Below are positions 24,526 through 33,759 of a stretch of 64,000 nt of DNA, one piece after another; the stretch's first letter is position 1, and each line of letters begins with the position of its first letter. This stretch comes from TA-20 sp035935115. GTDB lineage: Archaea; Thermoproteota; Nitrososphaeria; Nitrososphaerales; Nitrosopumilaceae. Location: positions 1 to 64,000 of the forward strand of contig DASYXK010000020.1 of the NCBI GenBank assembly GCA_035935115.1. Reading direction: 5' to 3'. A model generated the notes under the pieces. That model did no database searches. It saw only the letters and a program-made list of their open reading frames with translations, and had not been told where the DNA came from. The translations under genes were made by a program, and so were the position numbers.

Positions 24526-25155
24526 TTATTTTTTAAACTGAACGTTTGAAACTTCTGGTTCTGGTATATTTACCAATCCTCCATCCCTTAGTTGTTGTAT
24601 GAGCTGGATGACTTCTTTTTCAACCTGTCCACGTTGAAGACCAGTTATTTTTGCAAAGGCATCTACAAGTTCTGTTATCTTTCTTTGCCCATTACACAAT
24701 TTCCAAAAGTCAATTATTGCCTGATTTACCATAAATCCTTGTTCATGATCATTCATCAAAACTAATGCTCCATCTTCTTGTTTTACTACAGAGCCAACAC
24801 CTTGTGGCATTGCAGTTTCATAATCTATTGGAGTGATTCTTTTCTGTTTTCCATAGTTGATTAATTTCTTTCCTTCTTCTGACATTTTTTCTGGTGTCCA
24901 TGCAGGCTCCCATACTATTTCCACATCCACTCCATTAACTCCAGGAACTTTGTTGACATATCTTTTAACATCACTAACAAGTGTTTCATGCAAAGGACAA
25001 CCACGTGTTGTCATAGTCATTTTGACATCTACTTTATTGTCATCGTTTACTTTGACTCCATAAATTAGTCCCATATCTACAATATTGATTGGGATTTCAG
25101 GATCCATGCATTGTTTTAATGAATCTAATACTTGTTGTGATGTTATTTGTGCCAT
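24526..25155 (-). CDS. MIP18/DUF59 iron-sulfur assembly domain fused to a PqqD-like domain
   Basis: A 209-residue protein from ATG 25155, with GTATTTATT about 27 bases upstream; an ATG at 25170 would add five residues. Residues 1-95 form a MIP18 (DUF59) domain: the conserved DPEIPINIVDMGLIYG and the Cys in MTTRGCPLHE, as in SufT/PaaD-like iron-sulfur cluster assembly factors. Residues 120-205 resemble PqqD: LVLMNDHEQGFMVNQAIIDFWKLCNGQRKITELV. PqqD-like domains bind peptides or present substrates to radical SAM proteins. The fusion would link cluster supply with a target-binding domain; that is inference. Confidence 0.8.
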   Translation of the reverse strand: MAQITSQQVLDSLKQCMDPEIPINIVDMGLIYGVKVNDDNKVDVKMTMTTRGCPLHETLVSDVKRYVNKVPGVNGVDVEIVWEPAWTPEKMSEEGKKLINYGKQKRITPIDYETAMPQGVGSVVKQEDGALVLMNDHEQGFMVNQAIIDFWKLCNGQRKITELVDAFAKITGLQRGQVEKEVIQLIQQLRDGGLVNIPEPEVSNVQFKK

Positions 25156-25188
25156 AAACAATTTCTTCAATTCATGAAAATAAATACC

Positions 25189-26253
25189 TTACATCTTTGA
25201 TTTGAATAGTTTTTTTATAGATTCTTCAAAGGGTGATTTGGCAACTCCTGCTTCTGTGATTATACCTGTTATGAGTTCTGGCGGAGTCATATCAAAGGCA
25301 GGATTTATGACATTAATATCGTCTGGCGCAGTTTTGTTACCTGCAACCCCTGTTACCTCACTTGCTTTGCGTTGCTCTATAATAACATCCTCAGGGTTAC
25401 TTTTTAGGTCAAAGGTAGAAAGCGGAGCTGCAACATAGAATGGAATTTTGTGCTGTTTTGCCATTGTTGCTACTTGATATGTGCCAATCTTGTTATAGAC
25501 ATGACCGGTTCGTAGAATCCTATCTGCGCCTACTATAACTTTGGTTACCAATCCCTTTGACATAGCATATCCTACAGCGGTATCTGGAATAAGACTAACA
25601 TCAATACCATCATGTTTTAGCTCAAATGCAGTAAGCCTTGAACCCTGCATCACAGGTCTTGTTTCTGTAGCTATAACTTTGATCTTCTTTCCACTCTCTT
25701 TAGTAGCACGAATAACTCCCAATGCTGTACCATATCCGACTGTAGCTAATGCACCTGCATTACAGTGAGTCATTATAGTATCATTATTATCAAATAATTT
25801 TGCACCATGTTTTCCCATTATCATATTGGTTTGTATATCATCATCTGCCATTTTTTTTGCAGTTTGAATTATTGATTCTTTAATATCAGAAACATCTTTG
25901 CCTTTTTTTGCAACATTCATTATTTTGTCTAATCCCCATACCAAATTAACAGCAGTAGGCCTTGTTTCAAAGAGAATTTTTTTAGCTTTATCTAGATCGT
26001 TAAGTAAATTTTCTTTTGTTTTTGCTTTACTTTGCAATGCAGCTAAGGCAAGACCAAAAGCACCAGAAACTCCAATGGCAGGCGCTCCTCTTACCACAAG
26101 TGTTCGGATTGCATTTGCTACGTCTTCATAATTTGTATATTTTACATAAACAAGCTTGTTTGGAAGCTTGGTTTGATCTATCATTATAACGGTATTATTT
26201 TTCCACTCTATGGTTCTAAGACTGGAATGAATTTTTGTGTGTGATTCCAACAT
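25189..26253 (-). CDS. mtnA: S-methyl-5-thioribose-1-phosphate isomerase (MtnA) or related eIF2B-like isomerase
   Basis: A 354-residue member of the eIF2B/MtnA family. The signature blocks are RGAPAIG at 55-61, TRPTAVNL at 98-105, the catalytic Cys164 in HCNAGALAT, ETRPVMQGSRLT at 197-208, and the catalytic Asp244 in VGADRI. Together these fit the aldose-ketose isomerase of the methionine salvage pathway; archaeal ribose-1,5-bisphosphate isomerase is related but lacks TRPTAVNL. It lies about 33 bases ahead of the MIP18-PqqD gene, possibly on one transcript. No other salvage gene is adjacent. Confidence 0.9.
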   Translation of the reverse strand: MLESHTKIHSSLRTIEWKNNTVIMIDQTKLPNKLVYVKYTNYEDVANAIRTLVVRGAPAIGVSGAFGLALAALQSKAKTKENLLNDLDKAKKILFETRPTAVNLVWGLDKIMNVAKKGKDVSDIKESIIQTAKKMADDDIQTNMIMGKHGAKLFDNNDTIMTHCNAGALATVGYGTALGVIRATKESGKKIKVIATETRPVMQGSRLTAFELKHDGIDVSLIPDTAVGYAMSKGLVTKVIVGADRILRTGHVYNKIGTYQVATMAKQHKIPFYVAAPLSTFDLKSNPEDVIIEQRKASEVTGVAGNKTAPDDINVINPAFDMTPPELITGIITEAGVAKSPFEESIKKLFKSKM

Positions 26254-26363
26254 TCGTACTCAGTTCTGGTGTTTTTATAATCTTTACAGTCCCAAGTTTG
26301 TGTACACCAATATCCCATTTTTTTATAATTTTTGTAATATGCCTATGATTTTTTGATGATTAA

Positions 26364-26373
26364 ACATTATATT
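26364..26373 (+). promoter_or_regulatory. TATA-like box for the PGI/PMI gene
   Basis: ACATTATATT, 28 bases ahead of TTG 26397, supports a leaderless TTG start. Confidence 0.5.
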
Positions 26374-26396
26374 GGAACCATTATTCATGTTAATAG

Positions 26397-27410
26397 TTGC
26401 TCAATCTTGCTACTTTGAAAAAGTATGATGTTTCAGGCATGTACAAGATTTATGACAAATGGCCAGAAATTGCCAGAGAATCTTACGAGTCAGTTCAAGA
26501 TACAGTGGACTTTAAAGACATAGATCATGTTGTATTTGCAGGAATGGGGGGCTCTGGTGCACTGGGAGATATTTTTTCTGCCATATTATCAAAGACCAAT
26601 ATTCATGTAGCAGTGGTTAAGGGATATCATCTACCAAGTACGGTTGATTCCCATACCTTGGTTGTAACCACAAGCATTTCTGGAAATACGGTGGAAACTC
26701 TCTCTGTGTTGGATTCTGCCTACAAATCAAAATGCAAGATAGTCGCCTTTTCCTCAGGAGATAAGATGCAAAAATATTGCACTAGGAATAAAATAGAGTA
26801 CAGATACATTCCACAATTACATTCACCTAGATCGTCTTTTACCAGATTTTTATACACGATATTGAAAGTTTTAGAGCCTGTGCTTCCTGTCAAGAAATCA
26901 GACATTCTTGATTCGATAAAAGAGTTGGACAGGACTAGGAAGCAAATTTCGTCTGCCAATCTAAGTTTGAAAAATCCGTCATTAAGATTAGCAGAATGGG
27001 TTTCTGGCATTCCAGTGATTTACTATCCATTTGGTTTGCAGGCAGCTGCAATAAGATTCAAAAACTCCCTACAAGAAAATGCCAAAAAACATGCAATGAT
27101 CGAAGACATCATTGAAGCATGTCATAATAACATTGTTTCATGGGAAAAAAAAGATGCCGTAAAACCCATTTTGCTTGAAGGTGCTGATGACTATAGCAAA
27201 ACCAAGGAGAGATGGAAGATTCTCAAAGAATATTTTAAGAAAAACAAAATTGACTATAGAGAAATTCGTTCAGTTAATGGCTGCATAATATCCAAACTGA
27301 TTAATCTCATTTACCTTTTAGATTATTCAACGATATACTTGGCTGTACTATCAAAAGTAGATCCTTCACCCACAAAATCAATTGACTATATGAAAAGCAG
27401 ATTATCGTAA
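26397..27410 (+). CDS. Bifunctional phosphoglucose/phosphomannose isomerase
   Basis: A 337-residue SIS-domain isomerase of the archaeal PGI/PMI family. GMGGSGALGD at 49-58 and TSISGNTVETL at 95-105 line the phosphosugar pocket, and the C-terminal part has the NSLQENAKKHAMIED helix with the catalytic Glu and His. It interconverts glucose-6-P, fructose-6-P and mannose-6-P. The start is TTG, with a good TATA box upstream. It is the first gene of the sugar block and would supply hexose-6-phosphates for the nucleotide sugars made downstream. Confidence 0.9.
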   Translation: MLNLATLKKYDVSGMYKIYDKWPEIARESYESVQDTVDFKDIDHVVFAGMGGSGALGDIFSAILSKTNIHVAVVKGYHLPSTVDSHTLVVTTSISGNTVETLSVLDSAYKSKCKIVAFSSGDKMQKYCTRNKIEYRYIPQLHSPRSSFTRFLYTILKVLEPVLPVKKSDILDSIKELDRTRKQISSANLSLKNPSLRLAEWVSGIPVIYYPFGLQAAAIRFKNSLQENAKKHAMIEDIIEACHNNIVSWEKKDAVKPILLEGADDYSKTKERWKILKEYFKKNKIDYREIRSVNGCIISKLINLIYLLDYSTIYLAVLSKVDPSPTKSIDYMKSRLS

Positions 27411-27463
27411 AACATGTAGAAAAACTCAAAATATGACATTTTAGTTTGAAGCGTTAAATTATT

Positions 27464-28246
27464 TTACTTGTATTTCTTTGCAATTGATTTGGCATTTTTT
27501 ACTTTTTTTGAATAGGTACTGTTCAGTTTTTTAATTAAATCAAGTGTTTGATGATGTATCAAATCTAGATTTGGTATGACACAATGGCCTCCTATGTAGC
27601 CGGGGAACATTTTAGGTCTATTCCCTAGTAATTTGTGAATTTCATCTGAAAATGACCACATCTCATCATAATCTACTTTATTTTTAATTGCTATCATGTT
27701 GCTAAGCTGGGCATAATTTATTAGCCAACCATAGTACGATGTGTCAACTACTATCTTTGCAAGCTCCAAAGTAAGTGGTTTTGACATTTTTTTTGTTTTA
27801 ACGCCGCATTTTTTCATCAATCCAGAATATGCCAAAGATGCCCATTCTTTATTTGGGGCATGAGATTCAATCGCATAAAATTTTGTATATCGTTTTAAAT
27901 CATATAACATTCTTTTGTGCACTCCCCTTGTTGCGCTGTAAATAACAGGAATTGGAAGCAAATGTTGAATCTTATTTGTAGTGCCAGGGCTGATGGTACT
28001 GTGAATAACTATTGCTTCTGGTTTAAAATTTTTATAAAGTGAAATTACATTTTTAATGAATTTATTTGTAAATGGTATGCAGATATGAAGGAATGAAGTT
28101 TTTAGTTTTTTGTATTTATCAAAATTTTTTTTATCCATTAATTTTGGATTTATGTCATACCCTACAGTTATGGATTTTTTTGAAATTAATTGTAAAATTG
28201 GATTTCCTATTTCTCCTAATCCTGCTACGACATTCTTTTTATTCAA
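27464..28246 (-). CDS. Short UDP-glucose/GDP-mannose dehydrogenase-like protein
   Basis: A 260-residue protein that corresponds only to the NAD-binding and central domains of UDP-sugar 6-dehydrogenases (normally about 420-440). It has AGLGEIG at 8-14, STISPGTT at 83-90, ELAKIV at 161-166 with the catalytic-type Lys164, and GGHCVIPN at 219-226 with the thiol Cys222. In standard enzymes the motif reads GGHCIPVDP and is followed by a UDP-binding domain of 150 residues; here only about 35 remain, in a basic helix. It starts at TTG 28246. It may belong to a short subfamily acting on an unusual substrate. Confidence 0.7.
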   Translation of the reverse strand: MNKKNVVAGLGEIGNPILQLISKKSITVGYDINPKLMDKKNFDKYKKLKTSFLHICIPFTNKFIKNVISLYKNFKPEAIVIHSTISPGTTNKIQHLLPIPVIYSATRGVHKRMLYDLKRYTKFYAIESHAPNKEWASLAYSGLMKKCGVKTKKMSKPLTLELAKIVVDTSYYGWLINYAQLSNMIAIKNKVDYDEMWSFSDEIHKLLGNRPKMFPGYIGGHCVIPNLDLIHHQTLDLIKKLNSTYSKKVKNAKSIAKKYK

Positions 28247-28396
28247 ATCACATCAAGCTTGTTTAAACTCCTAAATTAACCAATAGTTTTGTAATAATAA
28301 ACCGATTTTGAATGTAGTAACAGGTATTACGAGCATGTAGTGTTAAAGTTCATTAGAAATAGGTTTATCTAATCTCAATATTGTTTTATTAATGAC

Positions 28397-29413
28397 TTGC
28401 AAATTTTGGATAAAAACATAATAAATGAATTTAAAGGGAAGAAAATTCTAATCACTGGAGGCACTGGATCTATTGGTCTAGGTCTTGTAAAACAACTAAT
28501 TCAATGCAAACCACAAGCAATTAGAATATTTACAAATGATGAAAATTCTATTTTTGAGGCAAGAAGGATAATAGGAGATAATCCCTCTTGCACTTTTTTT
28601 GTAGGTGATGTGAGGGACAGAGATAGACTGAATCTTGCAATAAGAGATGTTGACATAGTTTTTCATGCAGCTGCAATGAAGCATGTTGATATTTGTGAGC
28701 AAAATCCATTTGATGCAGTCAAAACAAATGTGATAGGAACAAGCAACATATTAGAAGCGTCCCTTATTGAAAATATTTCAAAGTTTATTTTAATCAGCAC
28801 CGATAAGTCTACTCAACCTACAAGTACTCTTGGTGCCAGTAAATTATTGGCAGAAAGACTAACTCTTAATGCAAGTACCTATAGAGGAACTGGTAAAACT
28901 ATTTTTTCCATAGTTCGTTTTGGAAATGTGATAGGTTCAAGAGGTTCAGTTTTTCAAGTATTTCTTAAGCAGATAACAGCTGGCATTCCACTTACTGTTA
29001 CTGATGCTAGAATGACTCGTTTTATCATGTCTATTTCTGAAGCTGCTGCCATGATCCTAAAGGTTACTCACATTACTAAAGATAAAGAAATATTCATACT
29101 AAAAATGCCATCTGTTAGAATAGAGGATTTAGCAAAAAGTATGATGCATGTATGTAGTAAGAGATTTCCTAACGTGAAGGCCACATCAATTAAAATATCT
29201 AAATCAAGAGAACGAGAACGATTTCATGAATTATTGATAACTCCTGACGAGATTCCTTTCTGTCATGACATTGGTTCTATGTACAAAATTTCAACTGAAC
29301 GAAGTTCGAAAAATATTCCATTTACCCAATTTAGTTCTGAAACATCAATAAGAATTCCTCAAGAAAAATTGAACAAAATAATCAACGAATTACTTGATGA
29401 ATACCTATCTTAG
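28397..29413 (+). CDS. UDP/GDP-sugar 4,6-dehydratase (CapD/PseB/LegB type)
   Basis: A 338-residue short-chain dehydrogenase with TGGTGSIG at 20-27 and the family catalytic block STDKSTQPTSTLGASK: Thr135, Asp136, Lys137 and Lys149, with Leu145 where FlaA1/PseB have Tyr and long CapD enzymes have Met. It resembles the soluble domain of CapD or LegB, which convert UDP- or GDP-GlcNAc to the 4-keto-6-deoxy sugar. The start is TTG 28397 with a TATA-like GTTTATCT at 28363-28370 about 30 bases ahead. In this context it probably starts nonulosonic-acid precursor synthesis. Confidence 0.88.
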   Translation: MQILDKNIINEFKGKKILITGGTGSIGLGLVKQLIQCKPQAIRIFTNDENSIFEARRIIGDNPSCTFFVGDVRDRDRLNLAIRDVDIVFHAAAMKHVDICEQNPFDAVKTNVIGTSNILEASLIENISKFILISTDKSTQPTSTLGASKLLAERLTLNASTYRGTGKTIFSIVRFGNVIGSRGSVFQVFLKQITAGIPLTVTDARMTRFIMSISEAAAMILKVTHITKDKEIFILKMPSVRIEDLAKSMMHVCSKRFPNVKATSIKISKSRERERFHELLITPDEIPFCHDIGSMYKISTERSSKNIPFTQFSSETSIRIPQEKLNKIINELLDEYLS

Positions 29414-29436
29414 ATTAATAATTTATGATAAGATTT

Positions 29437-30315
29437 TTAATTTATTTTCATAAGATTTTCAATGGTTAATTTTAATCCTTTTTCTATATCAATTTGTGGT
29501 TTAAATTTTATTAACTTTTGAGCTTTTGAATTATCTGCCCAAATGCATCTTTCATCTTGGATTTTTGCATCTAGTTTAACATTTAATTTTTTATGAGTAA
29601 TTTTTTCTATTGTTTTTACAAGATCTTTTATCATGTATTTTTTACCAGATGAAATATTGAATATATTGAAACCTGAACGATGAGTTTTGATAGCTTGAAT
29701 TATTCCATCAGTAGCATCATCTATATACAATAAATCTCTTGACTGCTTGCCCTTATCGTATAAAGTAACACTTTTCTTGTTTTTAATTGAGGTCATGAGA
29801 TTGGAAACTATTCCAGCCTTCTTTCTAGGACCATAAACATGTGATAATCGCAGAATTGTAATATTAAGATCATAAGTTTTAGAATAATATTCATAAATTT
29901 TTTCTGCCATCATTTTCACTATACCATAAGTTGTTTCAGGCTTTAATGGATCAATTTCCTTAGAAGGTGTTTTCATGTTTTCGCCATAAACGTTTATCGA
30001 AGATATCAAAATAATCTCCTTTGCTTTCTTTTTTATACATGAATCAAGAAGATTCAAACCTCCCATAATGTTTAGTTCAACAAGATTACCAACGTTTGAA
30101 GTGGTCTGCCCAATTAGATTAATTACAATATCACCACGTGAGATTTCACTATCCAGCATGCCTGGTGATAAGATATCACCTTTGAATGTCTGTATTTCTA
30201 TATCTAAATCATTATTATGAATCATTGTTTTAACTTGAAATTTTTCTTTTACTAATTTTGGCAGAAGGGATTTTCCTATAAATCCTGAACCGCCTACTAG
30301 TATTATTTTTTGCAT
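29437..30315 (-). CDS. NAD-dependent nucleoside-sugar epimerase/dehydratase
   Basis: A 292-residue extended SDR with GGSGFIG at 8-14, SSINVYG at 105-111, and the catalytic Tyr130/Lys134 in TYGIVK. The C-terminal half has the sugar-binding pattern KGKQSRDLLYIDDATDGI. It is one base from the upstream 2-epimerase gene and shares its transcript. The specific reaction (4-epimerase, reductase or dehydratase) cannot be read from the sequence; the cluster suggests an activated amino sugar as substrate. Confidence 0.82.
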   Translation of the reverse strand: MQKIILVGGSGFIGKSLLPKLVKEKFQVKTMIHNNDLDIEIQTFKGDILSPGMLDSEISRGDIVINLIGQTTSNVGNLVELNIMGGLNLLDSCIKKKAKEIILISSINVYGENMKTPSKEIDPLKPETTYGIVKMMAEKIYEYYSKTYDLNITILRLSHVYGPRKKAGIVSNLMTSIKNKKSVTLYDKGKQSRDLLYIDDATDGIIQAIKTHRSGFNIFNISSGKKYMIKDLVKTIEKITHKKLNVKLDAKIQDERCIWADNSKAQKLIKFKPQIDIEKGLKLTIENLMKIN

Positions 30316-30316
30316 A

Positions 30317-31459
30317 TCAAAAAGTAATTTTTTTCTGGATAGGTATTTTCTTTAAGTTAAGATTTTCAAGTATATGAACAATTTTTTTTGAGGCATTTCC
30401 ATCACCGTACAAACTCTTGCATTTTTTAACTTTGATAAGGAATTTTTTATCTTCTAATGTCTTCTTTATTGCTTTTTTAATTTGTCGTTTGTTGTAGTCA
30501 ACGTCTATGATACTATCTGCACGCAATCTTCCATCCTGTCTTGTACCAATATTAATTGAAGGTACATGTAAGAATGGAGCCTCTATTATTCCGCTACTAG
30601 AATTACCAATCAATGCAGATGCATGTTTTAATAAATTTATGTACTCATCAAATGGAACTGTAGCGTATTGTTTGATTGTCGAATGTTTGATCATTTCAGA
30701 TATTTTCTTTGAACCAGCATCAGCGTTACCATAAATTATCAAAGCTTGAATATTCATTTCCTTGATTGCCTCAATAGTTTCAAGGACGTGTTTACCAATT
30801 TTATCTACTTCTGATGTTACAGTATGTTGTAGCATTATAATAAGCGGTTTATTCAAATCAAGACCATACTTTCTTTCTAATGTTTTTCTGGGAATATTTT
30901 TTATTCCTATTATACCATCAAGAGAGGGATTACCTACAGTGTATACAAATCTTGGATCTTCGCCCATTTTTATAATTCGTTTAGTAGCTTGAAAATTAGA
31001 GGTAAAATGAAGATGAGCAAATTTTGTTGTTGCATGTCTAATTGATTCATCAATGGTTCCCGTAACCTCGCCACCCTCGACATGTGCCACAACTGTATTA
31101 ATATGAGCACCAATGATTGCAGAAGCAAAATTTGCTCCTATATCAAAACCTGACAAAATAATGTCAGGTTTTAATTTTTCAATTATATATGATAAATTAA
31201 GCACACTACGACCAAAAGATCTTACCATCTCAGCACCAGTATCAGACTTGTTTTTTTCATACATGGGAAAAGTAGAAGTTATTTTAAAATCATCATTTTT
31301 TATTTCGTTAATAGTTTTACCATGAGACTTAAGAAGATGACTGCCAGTTACAATCAAATAATATCTTAATTTTTTGGATTTTTTTATTTCTCCAAGTATT
31401 GGCTTAAATTTTGAATAATCAGCACGACGTTCTGTTACTATTAGTATTTTTCTTTTCAT
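30317..31459 (-). CDS. Hydrolysing UDP-GlcNAc 2-epimerase (NeuC/LegG type)
   Basis: A 380-residue GT-B-fold epimerase. It begins with KILIVTERRADYSKF, the NeuC/LegG N-terminal block, and contains GGEVTGTIDESIRHATTKFAHLHF (residues about 129-152; split as EGGEVTG and DESIRHATTK), the diagnostic pattern of hydrolysing 2-epimerases. The C-terminal phosphate site IGNSSSGIIEAP follows. Such enzymes release ManNAc or its 2,4-diacetamido analogue from a nucleotide sugar. CTAAATATAG at 31479-31488 lies 26 bases upstream on this strand, a TATA-like box. Next step in the cluster: NeuB at 32396. Confidence 0.9.
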   Translation of the reverse strand: MKRKILIVTERRADYSKFKPILGEIKKSKKLRYYLIVTGSHLLKSHGKTINEIKNDDFKITSTFPMYEKNKSDTGAEMVRSFGRSVLNLSYIIEKLKPDIILSGFDIGANFASAIIGAHINTVVAHVEGGEVTGTIDESIRHATTKFAHLHFTSNFQATKRIIKMGEDPRFVYTVGNPSLDGIIGIKNIPRKTLERKYGLDLNKPLIIMLQHTVTSEVDKIGKHVLETIEAIKEMNIQALIIYGNADAGSKKISEMIKHSTIKQYATVPFDEYINLLKHASALIGNSSSGIIEAPFLHVPSINIGTRQDGRLRADSIIDVDYNKRQIKKAIKKTLEDKKFLIKVKKCKSLYGDGNASKKIVHILENLNLKKIPIQKKITF

Positions 31460-31478
31460 AAAGATAATCTCGATCTAC

Positions 31479-31488
31479 CTAAATATAG
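31479..31488 (-). promoter_or_regulatory. TATA-like box for the NeuC/LegG-epimerase pair
   Basis: On the minus strand it reads CTATATTTAG, 26 bases ahead of the ATG at 31459, fitting a leaderless bicistronic transcript. Confidence 0.5.
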
Positions 31489-31553
31489 AATAATTGGTTT
31501 AGTGTGGTTTGTCTGATGGATTGGAATGTAATCATACACTAAACTATAATCCG

Positions 31554-32168
31554 CTATTCTTGAATTTTATTACGTAATAAAATAAATGCACAGAATCCCT
31601 TTGGATCTGGAATAAATATTTTCTTTTTTCCAAGTCTATATTTAAGAAAACCCATAATTTTCTCAGTTTTCCCTTTATCAGCAAAATCAATAGAATAGTT
31701 GAACTGATATCCTGAGTAATCTAGTATTTCCATATCAAGATGTTTACAAATCTCTTGATAATCTGTTTTTAGTCTGATATTTTCCTGATATTCCTCCCTA
31801 AAATGGGAATCTGGATTATATGTTGATATAAAAATAAAACCGTGGGGGTTTAGCATTGATAATACCTTTCTAAGTACTTCCAAGGTATTTGGTAGATAAA
31901 ATATCATTTGAGTTAAACAAATCAGATCATATTTTTTATCAGTCTCATACTGTTCAGAAAATAAGGCCCATTTTATTTTGTCACTAATGGCATATTGGAT
32001 TGTATTCTGATCTGCTTCTATTCCCTCTGCTTGAATTCCCGAATCCTCCATTATCTTTACCAAATTTCCATATCTTGCACCAATATCAAGCGCTGTTTTG
32101 AATTGTGCTTTTGATTTTAAGTATTCAAAATAACCTTGTGCAATGAGATTTGCTAGATAGACACGCAC
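31554..32168 (-). CDS. SAM-dependent methyltransferase
   Basis: A 204-residue class I methyltransferase: motif I LDIGARYGN at 27-35 (Ala-Arg in place of the common Gly-x-Gly), then EGIEAD at 48-53 (acidic end of strand 2) and DLICLTQMIFYLPN at about 83-96. The C-terminal part, FSTYNPDSHF, is typical of Methyltransf_23 (UbiG-like) enzymes. The start is GTG 32168. It lies among glycan genes, so it may methylate a sugar; there is no direct evidence of substrate. Confidence 0.78.
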   Translation of the reverse strand: MRVYLANLIAQGYFEYLKSKAQFKTALDIGARYGNLVKIMEDSGIQAEGIEADQNTIQYAISDKIKWALFSEQYETDKKYDLICLTQMIFYLPNTLEVLRKVLSMLNPHGFIFISTYNPDSHFREEYQENIRLKTDYQEICKHLDMEILDYSGYQFNYSIDFADKGKTEKIMGFLKYRLGKKKIFIPDPKGFCAFILLRNKIQE

Positions 32169-32395
32169 AGATTTGGTGTAAAATTTGTTAAAGACATTGT
32201 CCTTTTTGGCGGATTTATAAAATCTTTTTTTATGTCTGCATTATTTGTATTCTTGTTCAACCGAGTTTCTGGCGCTTCTACATTATTACCAAATATATCT
32301 GAATTGTCTAATCTTATTTTTTATTTTTTGTTAATTAATTAGAAAGATTGTGTTTGTTATGTTAAAATCATCTAAATTATAATATTTTATGATTT

Positions 32396-33424
32396 TTAAG
32401 TCACATCTGCCCAAGATAGTTGTGTATCATATTGGATCTTTCTTTTAGCTCTTCTACCAATTAATCGAAAATAATCTCTAGCAGGAATGGGTCCCGTACC
32501 TGGTCGTTTAGTTGAGATATTTTTATCTGTAAATTTTTCATTTTTTTGTATTTCTTTTGTAGATACTACTGATTCTCTTGCAAATTTCAAGATTGGTTTT
32601 TCCTTATCTAGAATTTTTTTTGTATTCCCAAGTGCTAGCTTTACAGCTTTACATCCTTTCACTAATTCAGCTAATTCGTTTGGCTCAAGTGATAATTTTT
32701 GATCTGGACCTGGCATATTTTTATCTAAAGTAAAATGTTTTTCTACTATGGAGGCACCCTTTGCTACCGCTCCTAATGCTGTGTATATACCAATGGAATG
32801 ATCAGAAACTCCAACCGGTAGTTTGAATATTTTGTATAGTTTTTCAATGACTCCTAATTTCACATCTTTGTAATCAGTAGGATAAGTTGAAGTCGTTTGG
32901 AGAAGTGCCAGAGGAGTATGATATTTGTTGAATACACTTACTGCTTCTCTGATTTCGCTTATTGTAGACATTCCTGTTGACAATATTACTGGCTTGTTTG
33001 TTTTTGCAATGTAATGTAAAAATGGAATATTTGTCAGTTCCCCTGAACCAATTTTATATGCAGGTATGTTGATTTTTTCTAATCTGTCTACTGCATCTTT
33101 AGAGAAGGGAGTAGATAGAAATAGAATTTTTTTATTTCTGCAGTATTGCTGAATTTTTTCTTCTTCAGCTTCAGTTAATTCACAGTTTTTGATTATACTC
33201 CAGAGAGTTTTTTTAGAAATATTTCCAGGCGTTATGTTTGATCTTATCATTTCTTTCTCAGTCATGTGAGTTTGAAACTTTACACATTGTACTCCTGCCT
33301 TTTTAGCGACATCTACCATTTTTTTTGCAATTTTGAAAGAACCATTATGATTGATTCCTGCTTCAGCAATAACAAAAACTGGATATTTAGGACCTATCAG
33401 ATAATTAGAAATTTGAATATTCAT
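32396..33424 (-). CDS. neuB: N-acetylneuraminate/legionaminate/pseudaminate synthase
   Basis: A 342-residue enzyme from ATG 33424 (a TTG at 33427 would add one residue). The N-terminal TIM barrel starts with FVIAEAGINHNGSF and contains VKFQTH, STPFSKDAVDRLE, YKIGSGELTNIPFL and SDHSIG, all diagnostic of NeuB/LegI/PseI, which condense phosphoenolpyruvate with a mannosamine-type sugar. The C-terminal antifreeze-like SAF domain (from about 285: SVVSTKEIQKNEKFTDKNIS) is complete. GGATTAATATCTC-like sequence 26-37 bases upstream provides a promoter. The sugar (sialic, legionaminic or pseudaminic) is not determined. Confidence 0.93.
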   Translation of the reverse strand: MNIQISNYLIGPKYPVFVIAEAGINHNGSFKIAKKMVDVAKKAGVQCVKFQTHMTEKEMIRSNITPGNISKKTLWSIIKNCELTEAEEEKIQQYCRNKKILFLSTPFSKDAVDRLEKINIPAYKIGSGELTNIPFLHYIAKTNKPVILSTGMSTISEIREAVSVFNKYHTPLALLQTTSTYPTDYKDVKLGVIEKLYKIFKLPVGVSDHSIGIYTALGAVAKGASIVEKHFTLDKNMPGPDQKLSLEPNELAELVKGCKAVKLALGNTKKILDKEKPILKFARESVVSTKEIQKNEKFTDKNISTKRPGTGPIPARDYFRLIGRRAKRKIQYDTQLSWADVT

Positions 33425-33576
33425 CAATTCTAGAATTTAGAAAAGGTAATGAGATATTAATCCTTACTAGTTTTTGCATGAGAATTTTTAACACGATATA
33501 ATAGTAGTTCCTTTAATTCGGCATTATAGTTATACCTAAGTAATTGATTTTAATTAGTTAGTAATTGATTATTTGA

Positions 33577-33735
33577 TTGAAAAAAACATGTTCTCTTTGT
33601 AACTCAATTTTTGAATGTAATAATTCAATATCATGCTGGTGCATCAACGAAGGAAAAATTCCAAATAATGAGATAGATAACAAATTGGATTGTGTATGTA
33701 AAAATTGTCTTTTGAAAAATATCAAGAAAGGTTAA
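33577..33735 (+). CDS. Cysteine-rich CWC-family mini-protein
   Basis: A 52-residue protein from TTG 33577 to TAA 33735. The pattern is C-x2-C-x5-C, then SCWC, then C-V-C-x2-C (CSLC...FEC...SCWC...DCVCKNCL), which is the signature order of the Cys_rich_CWC family; the CWC triplet gives the family its name. The eight cysteines suggest metal binding. It is just downstream of neuB on the other strand and upstream of the oxidoreductase at 33760. The role of the family is unknown. Confidence 0.7.
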   Translation: MKKTCSLCNSIFECNNSISCWCINEGKIPNNEIDNKLDCVCKNCLLKNIKKG

Positions 33736-33759
33736 CATAAAAAAGAATCTTCATATTTC

